Shown in pieces: positions 45,743-54,057 of a stretch of DNA of 64,000 bases. Source of the stretch: an uncultured Clostridia bacterium (GTDB taxonomy: Bacteria; Bacillota; Clostridia; Christensenellales; Borkfalkiaceae); assembly GCA_944336975.1 (NCBI GenBank), contig CALVLH010000007.1, forward strand, positions 19,428-83,427. Direction: 5' to 3'. The translations under genes were made by a program, and so were the position numbers. The notes beneath the pieces are model-generated. The model did not search any database. It saw only the letters and a program-made list of their open reading frames with translations, and had not been told where the DNA came from. Positions within the stretch are counted from its first letter, which is position 1; the number at the start of each line of letters is the position of its first letter.

Positions 45743-46579
45743 ATGAGAGAAATCGATACGAAAGAAATATCCGACTGCGTATACCGCCTCGCCGCCCGCG
45801 CGGGGCTTGCGCTCACCCCGTCCTGCCGAGCCGCCCTCTCCCGTGCGGAAGCGCAGGAGACGGGCGCGGCAAAATTCGCCCTCTCCACCCTCCTCGAAAA
45901 CGAGCGCGTGGCGCAGAGCGAAAATATGCCCGTCTGCCAGGATACGGGGATGTGCGTCATCCTTTTAGAGATCGGTCAGGACGTCCGCCTTACGGGCGCG
46001 CCGCTTGCAGAGGCGGTCAACGACGGCGTGCGCCGCGCCTATCGCGACGGAAATTTCCGCAAGAGCATCTGCGATCCGCTCACCCGCGTGAACACCGCCG
46101 ACAACACGCCCGCGCATCTGCATACCGAGATCACGGAAGGCGACCGCGTCCGCGTCGCCTGCCTGCCGAAAGGCTTCGGGAGCGAAAACATGAGCAAATT
46201 GTATATGCTCACCCCCGCGCAAGGGAGAGCGGGCATCGTGGAGGCGATCGTGAACACCGTCCGCGAGGCGGGATCCCGCCCCTGTCCGCCCGTCTATGTC
46301 GGGGTCGGGATCGGGGGATGTTTCGACTCCTGCGCATTTCTTGCCAAAAAAGCGCTCACGCGCGAAGTTGGCTCCGTCAATCCGCGCGAGGACGTCGCGT
46401 CCATCGAAAAAGAAGCGCTCGAAAAGATCAACGCCCTTGCGATCGGCGCACAGGGCTTCGGCGGCAAGGTGACGGCGATCGGCGTATCCTGCGAGATCGC
46501 GCCCACCCATATCGCAGGACTGCCCGTCGCGGTGAATATCCAATGCCATTGCGTGCGTTGCGAGAAGGAGGAGCTTTGA
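45743..46579 (+). CDS. fumA: Class I fumarate hydratase, alpha subunit
   Basis: This is the N-terminal half of an oxygen-sensitive [4Fe-4S] fumarase (fumarate to malate), encoded separately as usual in anaerobes. It has 278 residues. Cluster-binding and substrate segments are NMPVCQDTGMCVILLEIG and VGIGGCFDSCAFLAKKAL with their conserved Cys. The beta subunit follows after 2 bases. L(+)-tartrate dehydratase has the same architecture and cannot be fully excluded. Confidence 0.92.
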   Translation: MREIDTKEISDCVYRLAARAGLALTPSCRAALSRAEAQETGAAKFALSTLLENERVAQSENMPVCQDTGMCVILLEIGQDVRLTGAPLAEAVNDGVRRAYRDGNFRKSICDPLTRVNTADNTPAHLHTEITEGDRVRVACLPKGFGSENMSKLYMLTPAQGRAGIVEAIVNTVREAGSRPCPPVYVGVGIGGCFDSCAFLAKKALTREVGSVNPREDVASIEKEALEKINALAIGAQGFGGKVTAIGVSCEIAPTHIAGLPVAVNIQCHCVRCEKEEL

Positions 46580-46581
46580 AG

Positions 46582-47106
46582 ATGAAACGTCTGACTCTTC
46601 CGCTGAGCGATGAACAGCTCGCCGAACTGAACGCCGGCGACAGCGTGCTCCTCTCGGGCGTCGTCTATACGGCGCGCGACTGCGCGCATAAGCGCATTTT
46701 TGAATATCTGGACGAAGGAAAGGCGCTCCCCTTTCCGCTCGAAGGCTCCGTCATCTATTATGCGGGTCCTTGTCCCGCGCCCGAAGGGAAGGCGTGCGGG
46801 AGCTGCGGACCGACGACTTCCGCGCGGATGAACAGCTTTGCGCCCCGCCTGCTCGATCTGGGCTTAGGCGGGATGATCGGCAAAGGCGAGATGAGCGATG
46901 AAGTCGTCGCCGCGCTCGTGCGCAACGGAAAGGTCTATTTTGCGGCGATCGGCGGCGCGGGCGCGATCTACGGCAACGCGATCAAAAAGAGCGAATGCGT
47001 GGCGTTCCCCGACCTGCTGAGCGAAGCGGTACACCGTCTGGAAATCGAGGACTATCCCCTCGTCGTCGCCGTCGATTCGCGCGGAAACAGCGTCTATCAG
47101 AAATAA
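46582..47106 (+). CDS. fumB: Class I fumarate hydratase, beta subunit
   Basis: This is the C-terminal half of the two-subunit fumarase, 174 residues. The catalytic block is IYYAGPCPAPEGKACGSCGP followed by TTSARM, with Thr-Thr-Ser and Arg binding the substrate, and GGMIGKGEM is the other conserved loop. ATG 46582 is about 10 bases after AAGGAGG that lies in the end of the alpha gene; a TTG two codons earlier is possible. Together with alpha it forms the complete enzyme. Confidence 0.92.
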   Translation: MKRLTLPLSDEQLAELNAGDSVLLSGVVYTARDCAHKRIFEYLDEGKALPFPLEGSVIYYAGPCPAPEGKACGSCGPTTSARMNSFAPRLLDLGLGGMIGKGEMSDEVVAALVRNGKVYFAAIGGAGAIYGNAIKKSECVAFPDLLSEAVHRLEIEDYPLVVAVDSRGNSVYQK

Positions 47107-47153
47107 ATCGGGACGCGTAAGAAAAAAAATTTAAGAAATCCCCTGAAAAACGC

Positions 47154-47181
47154 TTGCAATTTTTCGTATTTATGATATAAT
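47154..47181 (+). promoter_or_regulatory. Promoter of tRNA-Ala
   Basis: TTGCAA (47154-47159), 16 bases, TATAAT (47176-47181), 16 bases before the mature 5' end. Confidence 0.7.
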
Positions 47182-47197
47182 TTGAGAGCATTGAAAC

Positions 47198-47273
47198 GGG
47201 GATATGGCTCAGTTGGTAGAGCGGTACGTTCGCAACGTACAGGCCACGAGTTCGAATCTCGTTATCTCCACCA
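47198..47273 (+). tRNA. tRNA-Ala (anticodon CGC)
   Basis: The cloverleaf folds fully: acceptor GGGGATA/TATCTCC, anticodon stem GTACG/CGTAC, loop TTCGCAA with anticodon CGC for GCG codons, T loop TTCGAAT, discriminator A and encoded CCA. The third acceptor pair is G3-U70, the alanine identity element. Confidence 0.96.
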
Positions 47274-47278
47274 CAGAA

Positions 47279-47307
47279 AACCTAAATTGAACGATTTAGG
47301 TTTTTTT
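47279..47307 (+). terminator. Terminator after tRNA-Ala
   Basis: AACCTAAAT and ATTTAGG pair around TGAACG, followed by seven T, 5 bases after the CCA end. Confidence 0.9.
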
Positions 47308-47320
47308 ATTTTCCGAAACA

Positions 47321-47353
47321 GAAAAGACCTCCGACTCAGTCGGAGGTCTTTTC
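47321..47353 (-). terminator. Terminator of the MORN-SGNH gene
   Basis: A 15-bp perfect stem (47321-47335 with 47339-47353) with flanking A/T runs lies ~85 bases after the minus-strand gene and could work in both directions. Confidence 0.8.
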
Positions 47354-47438
47354 TTTGCGGCATCGGCCGCAGGCAAATGATGAAGAAGTTGCCGTATCGA
47401 TGATTGATTTGTTCTCGCAATATGCCGCGTTTCGCCCG

Positions 47439-49049
47439 TCAGTTCCGCGTCTGCAACGCACGGATGAGCGCGTCTTTGATCGCATCGCCCCAAAGATCGT
47501 ATCCCGCCGCCGTCAGGTGCAGTTTGTCGACGAAGAGAGAAGCCTGCAAGTAACCGTATCCCTCTTCGTAAATCCCCGTCCCGCTCGCCTTGAACAGCAC
47601 GGAGAACACGTCGAGATAGGTATATCCCCCCTCTTTCGCGTACGCCTTCATCGCGTCGTTGATGGCGATCTCGTCCTTCGCGAACCCGCTCTCATAGTCA
47701 AATACGCCGACGATGCCCGAAACATAGAAGAGTCGTGCGTTCGGATACTTCGCCGCGAGATCGTCCATGAGCGCCTTGGTGTCCGCGATCGCGCTTTCGC
47801 GGGAATCCCCGACGCGGATGTCGTTTCCGCCGACGTGGACGAGCACATATTCGGGCTCGCCGAGGATGAGTTCGTCCAGCTTGGAACTCCACCAGTCGGA
47901 CGTCGTGCCGCCGATCGCGATATTCACCGCGTCGAACTCGTCGGCAAACAGATCCACCGCCTGCGCGAACATCTCGCGGCTGAACTGCGAATCCCCGACC
48001 ATGAGCAATTTGCCCGTCATGTCGGTATCTTTATATTGCTCCATATACCCGTTGAAAAGCGCGGTATAGGTATCCGTATAGGAAAGTTCCTGCGTGCCCC
48101 GCCAGCCTTCGGGGAGAAGCTCTTCCGACCATTCGCCCGTATAAGGCCCTACGCGGATGAGTCCGTTCCACGTCCCGCGGATATATCCCGTCGGCGCGCC
48201 CGAAGGATCGGCAAAACACATCACCCCGTTGCCGTACATCCAGCTATAATCGAGCGCGTCGAAACTGCCGATATACATCGAGATCTTATCGGATGCGGAA
48301 CCGCCCGCGCTCGCGCCCGTGAACGTCGTATGGAAGAAGTCCTGCACCCCTTCCCCGTACCGCAACCATTGCCCGTCTGCGGTATAGAGCACGTCGCCTT
48401 CGTACCAGCTCCCGTCGTCAAAGACGATCTTTCCTTTGCCCTGCTGATCTCGCTTTACTTCGGGGAAGCCGCTCATCTCGCCTTCGAACCAATAGATTCC
48501 GTAACCTGTGCCCTGCTGATTAAACGTCACCTTGCCGACGCATCCCGCGGGGCTTCCGTTTTTGAACTCCCCTTCGTACAGCCAGCCGTATGCGAGCACG
48601 CTCCCGTCCTCTTTATAAGTATTCCAATCGAACGTACCCTGCCCGTGGAACTGCCATTGAGCGTTGAATTCGCCCGTATAGCTCATCGTGTTCGCATAAG
48701 TATACGTCCCGCGCACGGGCGCGCCTTCCGCGAACGTGCCTTCCAGCACGTCGCCCGCATTGCGCCATTCGAACTTCCCTTCGCCCGAATATTCGCCGTC
48801 CTTAAACCCGCCCGTATAGACGCAGTTGGTGAGCACCCATTCCAACGTTCCTTCGCCGGACGGCTTGCCGTTCACCAGCGTTCCCGTGAACTTGCGCTCT
48901 TTGTCCAGCATAAAATCGCTCACTTCCTGCCGTTCTTCCGTTCCTTCGTTCTTGTCCGGTCCCGTTTCCGCACAACCGGCAAGCGCGAATCCCATGCAAG
49001 CGCCTATCCCCGCCAGGAAAAGGCAAAAAAGCGCCGTCCGTCTTTTCAT
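47439..49049 (-). CDS. Lipoprotein with MORN repeats and a C-terminal SGNH/GDSL hydrolase domain
   Basis: This 536-residue protein begins with a lipoprotein signal (FALAGCAE, Cys26). Residues about 50-250 hold six or more MORN-type repeats, each with a YxGxFxxGxxxGxGxxxW pattern (YTGGFKDGEYSGEGKFEW, YEGEFKNGSPAGCVGKVTF). Residues about 335-536 are an SGNH hydrolase: GDSQFSRE with the nucleophile Ser, a conserved Gly, GGNDIRVGD with Asn, and DKLHLTAAGYDLW with Asp and His. SGNH enzymes deacylate sugars or lipids. The start follows GGAGG. The fusion is unusual in bacteria, and I infer surface attachment with MORN repeats binding membrane or glycan. Confidence 0.88.
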   Translation of the reverse strand: MKRRTALFCLFLAGIGACMGFALAGCAETGPDKNEGTEERQEVSDFMLDKERKFTGTLVNGKPSGEGTLEWVLTNCVYTGGFKDGEYSGEGKFEWRNAGDVLEGTFAEGAPVRGTYTYANTMSYTGEFNAQWQFHGQGTFDWNTYKEDGSVLAYGWLYEGEFKNGSPAGCVGKVTFNQQGTGYGIYWFEGEMSGFPEVKRDQQGKGKIVFDDGSWYEGDVLYTADGQWLRYGEGVQDFFHTTFTGASAGGSASDKISMYIGSFDALDYSWMYGNGVMCFADPSGAPTGYIRGTWNGLIRVGPYTGEWSEELLPEGWRGTQELSYTDTYTALFNGYMEQYKDTDMTGKLLMVGDSQFSREMFAQAVDLFADEFDAVNIAIGGTTSDWWSSKLDELILGEPEYVLVHVGGNDIRVGDSRESAIADTKALMDDLAAKYPNARLFYVSGIVGVFDYESGFAKDEIAINDAMKAYAKEGGYTYLDVFSVLFKASGTGIYEEGYGYLQASLFVDKLHLTAAGYDLWGDAIKDALIRALQTRN

Positions 49050-49395
49050 ATTCCGTTCCTCCTTTCGCCGCGAAGACGGTTGCGATCGGACAAGCGGGCG
49101 TCATCCCGCGCCGATCGAAGCGCTGTTTCGCGCGTAAACGGAGAGAATTCTTCCCCGCTTCCGCCTTTATGATAGCACACGTACGAGAAATATCAATACA
49201 TCCCCGAGAGATGTTTTTTATCTTTTGGTTTCGTATTTTCGGAAGTAAATCGTTTTTTGTTCCGCTCCATATATACTCCGCGGCAAGACAAAGCTCCCCG
49301 CCGCCCGCAGCAGCGGGCGGCGGGGAGCCGCTTTTCTCAACGATGAACGCCGCGCCCGACAGACGAACGCGCGCTTTCCCTTCGGCGGCGTGCCG
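49050..49395. other. Intergenic region with promoter and terminator
   Basis: This stretch has no gene. It contains the promoter of the MORN-SGNH gene (minus strand TTGATA 49191-49196, 16 bases, TATCAT 49169-49174) and the hairpin that ends the ferredoxin-reductase gene. Confidence 0.7.
49293..49328 (-). terminator. Terminator after the ferredoxin-reductase gene
   Basis: A 16-bp perfect GC stem (49293-49308 with 49313-49328) with an AGCA loop; the minus strand continues TTTGTCTT. Confidence 0.7.
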
Positions 49396-50547
49396 TCAGC
49401 CCATGGGAACGATGAGTTCTATATCCGAATCGGGATAACTGCAACAGGGATGGATATAGCCGAACTTTGCGTCCGCAAGGCGGCGTTTGTCCGCGCCCGC
49501 GATCGTGAATTTGCCCGAAACGAGCTTGCTGTGGCAGTATCCGCACCCGCCCGCGCGGCATTTGGAGGGGACGTTCCATCCCGCGCGCTCCATAGCGACG
49601 AGCAACGTCTCTTCCGCGCGCGCTTGCGTTTCATATCTTTGGTCGCGGATGTGTACGACGAGCCGATAAGTCGCGGGCTTTACGTCGCGGTCGCCTACGC
49701 AGTTCGCCTCTTTGCGCACATATTTCCCCGTCACGCCCATGCCCGCAAGCTCTTTCTCCGCAAAGGCGTACATTGCCTGCGGTCCGCACATCATGGCGGT
49801 GAATTCCGCCGACGGAGCATATTTTTTGATGATGTCCGCGGTGATAAAACCGCTCTCGCACCCTTCCGCCGCCTCGTCGCTCAACACGCAGACAAAGCGG
49901 AATTTGTCGCTTTTCAGCGCTTCCAGCTTTTCGGCAAAGATGACGTCTTTTTTCGTGCGCGCGCCGTAAATGAGCGTCAGATCGAAATCCTCGCTCCCCT
50001 CTTTAAGCGCCTGCGCCATGCTGTAAAAAGGCGTGACGCCGCTCCCGCCCGCAAGAGCGACGACGTGCGCCCGATCGCGTACCCCGTCGTGACAAAAATC
50101 GCCCGAAGGATCGCCGATCGTGAACTCGTCGCCCGTCTTTGCGCAATCGAACAGCCAGTCGCTGAAAAAGCCCGATTTTTTTACGGTGACGGAGAGTTTC
50201 TTTTCTCTGAGCGCGGCATAGGGCGAAGACGAGATCGCATACGGACGCTGTACGAGGCTCCCGCCGACCTTAGCCTGCACGGTGACATACTGCCCCGCGC
50301 GGAAGAACATCGGCGCGGAAAGCGCGAAGGTATACGTCTTGGTATCCTCCGTCTCCGTCGCGATGTCGCAGAGCGTCGCCTTCTGACAGCCGGGGTGCAG
50401 GACCGCCGCCGTCTCGTTGACGCGGTAGGTCTTGGGAAGCGGCGTCGCGGGAGCTTCCGCCAGGCGCTTTTCCCGCGCGGGTACCATCTTTTTGAAACGC
50501 AGAAGGTCCATAAATCCGAAGATCTGTTTTTTGAAACGATATGCCAT
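49396..50547 (-). CDS. Ferredoxin reductase-like flavoprotein with C-terminal [2Fe-2S] domain
   Basis: This 383-residue protein has an FAD-binding FNR-type barrel (RPYAISSSPY near residue 120), an NAD(P)H domain starting GGSGVTPFYSM and a plant-type ferredoxin domain with CRAGGCGYCHS (Cys-x4-Cys-x2-Cys) and a further Cys near the C terminus (HPCCS). It would pass electrons from NAD(P)H through FAD to the iron-sulfur centre. The N-terminal ~60 residues are extra. It starts 3 bases after the CrtI-like gene stop, so it is probably the dedicated electron donor for that flavoprotein. Confidence 0.9.
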   Translation of the reverse strand: MAYRFKKQIFGFMDLLRFKKMVPAREKRLAEAPATPLPKTYRVNETAAVLHPGCQKATLCDIATETEDTKTYTFALSAPMFFRAGQYVTVQAKVGGSLVQRPYAISSSPYAALREKKLSVTVKKSGFFSDWLFDCAKTGDEFTIGDPSGDFCHDGVRDRAHVVALAGGSGVTPFYSMAQALKEGSEDFDLTLIYGARTKKDVIFAEKLEALKSDKFRFVCVLSDEAAEGCESGFITADIIKKYAPSAEFTAMMCGPQAMYAFAEKELAGMGVTGKYVRKEANCVGDRDVKPATYRLVVHIRDQRYETQARAEETLLVAMERAGWNVPSKCRAGGCGYCHSKLVSGKFTIAGADKRRLADAKFGYIHPCCSYPDSDIELIVPMG

Positions 50548-50550
50548 GGC

Positions 50551-52077
50551 TCAGCCCTCCCTCTTGATGTCGCCGACCGTCTGGCGCCCCGTGATGTCGC
50601 CCGAGAAATAGGCGCTCGAATAGCCCGACAGTCTCATGGAATAGCCGCCCGCAAAGCGGAGCCCGCGCGTGAGATGATCTTCTCCCATCATGAGAAGGCG
50701 CGGCATGAGCCCGTCCCAATATTGCGATTCATATCCGTAAATATCCCCTTCGGGATGCCCGCAATAGCGCGCATAGGTCATGGGCGTGGCGACGGCGATC
50801 TCCTCGACGCTGTCGGCGATCTTCGCGCCCGTATCCTGCTCGAAGCGGGAGATCATCATCTTGGCGACCGTTTCTTTGGTCCTGAAATAATCTTCCGCCT
50901 TCACGTTGCCCCAGTCGTCGCTCATATACAGCGTGGTGAAATACATCATGCAGGTCCCTTTCGGCGAACATTCGGGATACGCGCGGTTCAGGCAGACCGT
51001 CGCCTGTACGCTGTTGGTCGAAATATATTTCATCCTCTCGTACTGTCTGACCGAATCCATCGTATCGTAGAGGAAGTAGTTGTGATTTTCGATCCCGAGC
51101 TCGTCTGCGCTCTTGTTCAGCCCGAGGAACATGGTAAATCCGCGCCCCGCGAATTTGCGCGCGTTGGTCGCGCGCACGATCTTTTCGGATACGTGATCCA
51201 TCATTTTTCCGTACACGACGTGCGGCGCACAGTTGGCGATGACGTGGCGCACGGGGATGTCCCTGCCGTCCGAAAGGCGCACGCCCGCAACGCCGCCGTC
51301 CTTTTCGTCGGTCAGGATCTTCACCGCTTCCGTATTGAACCAAACTTCGCCGCCCAATTCGCGGATGCGCTCCACCATGGCGAGCGAGATCTCGTGCGAA
51401 CGCATCTTCGGCATCGCCGCGCCCTTCGTGATATAGCGGTAGACCATGGAAGCGTAATGCACAAAACTCAGATCGTCGCAATGCGCGCCGAGATAACACC
51501 AATAGGCGTTGAGGATGTCGCGCGCCTTCTTCGGCATACGGATGGCTTTGAGCACTTCGTTGACCGAATAGGAACCGCAACGCACGAAATTGCCGTACTT
51601 CGAGACCATGATCTTGGAGTCTGTCTGCCCGTTGACCGAACTGCTGTATGCCTGCGCCGCGTGGATCTCCTTTGCGAGCGCGAAAAATTTCTCCATGGAA
51701 GGACGGCTTCCGGGAACGTACCCTTCCATCCTGCCGATAAATTCCTGCACGCCGAAGGGCATCGTCGCGTCCAGCTTTTCCTCGCGCGAAAGGACGCGGT
51801 ACGCTTCGGGGATCTGGAGCCATTCGATCTTGTCGGTCACGCCGAGCGAATCGAACAGATCGCGCACGTCCCCGCTGTTTTCCTTGGTCCCGAAATCGTT
51901 GAGTTCGTGCAGGGAAGCCTCGAATTCAAATCTCCCGCGGCGGAAGCTCGTCGCAAATCCCCCGGGGATGTTATGCTTTTCGACGACCAGCACCCGCGCC
52001 CCGCCCTGTAACAGACGGATCGCGGCGACCAGCCCGCCGTTGCCCGCGCCGATCACTACGGCGTCAAATTTCTCCAT
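50551..52077 (-). CDS. CrtI/RetSat-like FAD-dependent oxidoreductase
   Basis: This 508-residue flavoprotein has the FAD dinucleotide motif GAGNGGLVAA (11-20), VVEKHNIPGGFATSF and the C-terminal GDITGRQTVGD block of the phytoene desaturase/carotenoid isomerase/retinol saturase superfamily. No carotenoid synthesis genes are in the window. Since the organism seems anaerobic and an NAD(P)H-ferredoxin reductase is coupled downstream, reduction of a double bond is more likely than oxidation. The substrate (a lipid, polyene or fatty acid) is unknown. The start follows AGGAGG. Confidence 0.85.
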   Translation of the reverse strand: MEKFDAVVIGAGNGGLVAAIRLLQGGARVLVVEKHNIPGGFATSFRRGRFEFEASLHELNDFGTKENSGDVRDLFDSLGVTDKIEWLQIPEAYRVLSREEKLDATMPFGVQEFIGRMEGYVPGSRPSMEKFFALAKEIHAAQAYSSSVNGQTDSKIMVSKYGNFVRCGSYSVNEVLKAIRMPKKARDILNAYWCYLGAHCDDLSFVHYASMVYRYITKGAAMPKMRSHEISLAMVERIRELGGEVWFNTEAVKILTDEKDGGVAGVRLSDGRDIPVRHVIANCAPHVVYGKMMDHVSEKIVRATNARKFAGRGFTMFLGLNKSADELGIENHNYFLYDTMDSVRQYERMKYISTNSVQATVCLNRAYPECSPKGTCMMYFTTLYMSDDWGNVKAEDYFRTKETVAKMMISRFEQDTGAKIADSVEEIAVATPMTYARYCGHPEGDIYGYESQYWDGLMPRLLMMGEDHLTRGLRFAGGYSMRLSGYSSAYFSGDITGRQTVGDIKREG

Positions 52078-52151
52078 GTATTCCTCCTTTCCCCGCGGGA
52101 CGTCCCGTCGGGAATATCCGTTCGCCCTGCTTTGGCACGGACATCGGTCTT

Positions 52152-52180
52152 ATTATAATCAAAAAAGCGGATTTTGTAAA
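52152..52180 (-). promoter_or_regulatory. Promoter of the CrtI-like/ferredoxin-reductase operon
   Basis: On the minus strand TTTACA (52175-52180), 17 bases, TATAAT (52152-52157), leading to a ~70-base leader before the ATG at 52077. Confidence 0.75.
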
Positions 52181-52263
52181 TAGCAATCGAAAAAATTGTT
52201 GCGCATTTTCCCGTACCCCGCCGTATTCGGACGACGGCGATCGCGGCAATTTACGCCGCGAGG

Positions 52264-52292
52264 TTGGCAAGACGCATTTTTTGTGATATAAT
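52264..52292 (+). promoter_or_regulatory. Promoter giving a leaderless transcript
   Basis: TTGGCA (52264-52269), 17 bases, TATAAT (52287-52292). The -10 box is followed by exactly 6 bases and then the ATG at 52299, so +1 is predicted to be the start codon itself. Confidence 0.8.
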
Positions 52293-52298
52293 ACGGAT

Positions 52299-53129
52299 AT
52301 GAAGCATTCTTTTCAGAAGACAATGAGCGTCCTTGCGGCGGCGCTGATCGCCGCCCTCGGATTCGGCTGCGGCGCGGGTACGGACGCGAGCAAAGCCGAC
52401 GGCGTCTGGTGGTGGGATAACCGCCTGGACGATTCCTATCTCGACTTTGCCGCCGAGCACGGCGTCCGCGAGATCTATTACTACACCTCCTCCTTCACGG
52501 AAAAGACGGAAACCTTTCTCCGCAAAGCGGACGAAAAGGACATCGCCGTCTATTGGCTGAACGGAAAATATGAATGGATCGAGGACAGCGCGCCGCTTTT
52601 GGAAAAAATGCAGGAATATCTTGCGTTTCAGCGCGAGAGCGCCTATCCCTTTGCGGGCGTCCACCTGGACATCGAACCGCATCAGCATCCCGAATTCGAC
52701 GAAAAGCGGGAGGAACTCATCCTCGGACTCGTCGCGCTCGCGCGCACGCTCGATCGGACGTATCCCGACGTTTCGTTCGGGTACGACATCCCCTTCTGGC
52801 TTCATGACGAGATCTCGGCGGACGGCGAAACCAAACCCGCCTACGCGTTCATGATCGACATCGCGGACGAGGTCACGCTGATGAGTTACCGCGACGACGC
52901 GGACGCCATCTATGACGTCGCGAAGGAAGAGATCGGGTATGCGATCAGCGCGGGAAAAACGCTCTGTCTCGGGGTGGAAACGGGCGAGAACGAAGACGAC
53001 ATCGTCACCTTCTACGAAGAAGGCGCGGCGTATCTGTCCGACCAGCTCGCCGCGCTCAGGGAGATGCTCCCGCAGGACTTCGGGATCGTCGTGCACCATA
53101 TCGAAACATGGCGTTCTTTGCGGCGCTGA
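52299..53129 (+). CDS. Lipoprotein with a TIM-barrel-like fold
   Basis: This 276-residue protein begins with a lipoprotein signal (ALGFGCGA, Cys24). The mature part opens GVWWWDNRLDDSYLDFAAEH and has alternating beta-alpha units with GVHLDIEPHQHPEF near residue 130 (Asp-x-Glu as in glycosidase-like barrels), MSYRD and LGVETGENEDD. These features recall glycoside-hydrolase-like TIM barrels (GH18/DUF4434-type), but I cannot assign a family with confidence. The possible acid is Glu in LDIEP. No operon partner is visible; a terminator follows. Confidence 0.75.
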   Translation: MKHSFQKTMSVLAAALIAALGFGCGAGTDASKADGVWWWDNRLDDSYLDFAAEHGVREIYYYTSSFTEKTETFLRKADEKDIAVYWLNGKYEWIEDSAPLLEKMQEYLAFQRESAYPFAGVHLDIEPHQHPEFDEKREELILGLVALARTLDRTYPDVSFGYDIPFWLHDEISADGETKPAYAFMIDIADEVTLMSYRDDADAIYDVAKEEIGYAISAGKTLCLGVETGENEDDIVTFYEEGAAYLSDQLAALREMLPQDFGIVVHHIETWRSLRR

Positions 53130-53196
53130 CGCCCGCAAAATAAACAGCTCCGTCCCCGCGCGGGTTGTTCCCGCGGGCAAAACTTGTCCCGTCCGT

Positions 53197-53228
53197 AAAA
53201 AGCGCAAGACAACGTCTCGCGCTTTTTT
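53197..53228 (+). terminator. Terminator after the TIM lipoprotein gene
   Basis: AAAAAGCGC-A-AGAC pairs with GTCT-C-GCGC around AAC and runs into TTTTTT. Confidence 0.85.
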
Positions 53229-53330
53229 GATTTTATGACAATTTTGCCACGTTCGGACGGGGTGGTCACAAAAGCGCGGACGCGCCTCATCCGCAGGTGA
53301 AATAAATCCAAAGCATATAACAAAACAAAA

Positions 53331-53353
53331 AAGGGCGCCTCCTGCGCCCTTTT
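53331..53353 (+). terminator. Hairpin with TTTT, related to the next one
   Basis: AAGGGCGC pairs with GCGCCCTT around CTCCT and is followed by TT. A near copy of the core recurs at 53545-53573. Confidence 0.6.
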
Positions 53354-53544
53354 GCTTTGGAGCTTGCACAATATAATACTGCTCATATCACATTTGATGT
53401 CCCTCTCAGGCGTTATATCATAAAAACGCCCCTTACCTTCCGACCGCAAAAGTTCGGAGCGCAACGGGCGCGCCGATCGTGCGCTTTCGAATGTGCGGAC
53501 GAGGGAGTTTTTGTAAGCATAAATTTCCGATGCTTGAAAGAAAC

Positions 53545-53573
53545 AGATAAGGGCGCGATCTGCGCCCTTATCT
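53545..53573 (+). repeat. Second copy of the AAGGGCGC hairpin
   Basis: A 12-bp perfect stem (53545-53556 with 53562-53573) and a 5-base loop GATCT share the AAGGGCGC core with the hairpin 214 bases upstream. No T run follows. Confidence 0.6.
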
Positions 53574-53878
53574 TCGGTTTGGGTTTAGTGGATAAAAATG
53601 CTACCCATAATAATCTGTACGCAGAAAGATTATTTTCGCTTAACACTAAAAGTTTCGCCGTCGCTACTTACTCAAGAAGTTGGCGTAACAGCGTCCCAAT
53701 TTGAAAGTTGATTAGATTGTATCATAAATAATGCTATATTGTAAGCCGTTTAACATTTTTTATTATCTCTCGCGCCAGCTTCTGTACCTGTCATACAGTG
53801 GCAATACTTACTAGTTTTTACCGACGGATTGCAACTGTCACATATTTTTATGGACACTATTTTCAGGGAGGGTAAAAT

Positions 53879-54037
53879 TTTGCACCCTTACTTGCACTCT
53901 TGCGTTTTATAGTCAAAAAAGCTGTATTTATGGCTATTTTTGCATCAAATTTGGTAATTTACCGTAAAGTAAGGGTGCAAAGCCTCTAAAGAAATCACGC
54001 TATATTTTTGGTAGATCTCTAAAATGCGCAAGAGTGC
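53879..54037. repeat. Two interleaved inverted repeats (pseudoknot topology)
   Basis: TTTGCACCCTTACTT (53879-53893) is perfectly complementary to 53967-53981. The next bases GCACTCTTGCG (53894-53904) are complementary to 54027-54037. The order A-B-A'-B' is interleaved, not nested. Confidence 0.7.
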
Positions 54038-54057
54038 CAACTTTTTTGGTTCCAAAC

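Larger units (their letters stand above)
53130..54057. other. Long intergenic region entering AT-rich island 1
   Basis: There is no gene I can support over 928 bases. It contains the terminator of the TIM lipoprotein gene, two related hairpins with core AAGGGCGC-N5-GCGCCCTT (53331-53353, 53545-53573), a sharp drop in GC after about 53580, and the interleaved inverted repeats at 53879-54037. Short open frames here are repetitive or lack ribosome sites. Confidence 0.65.

Noticed and set aside
53879-54037. Insertion sequence or MITE ends
   Set aside because: No transposase, no target-site duplication seen, and the arms are interleaved, not terminal.
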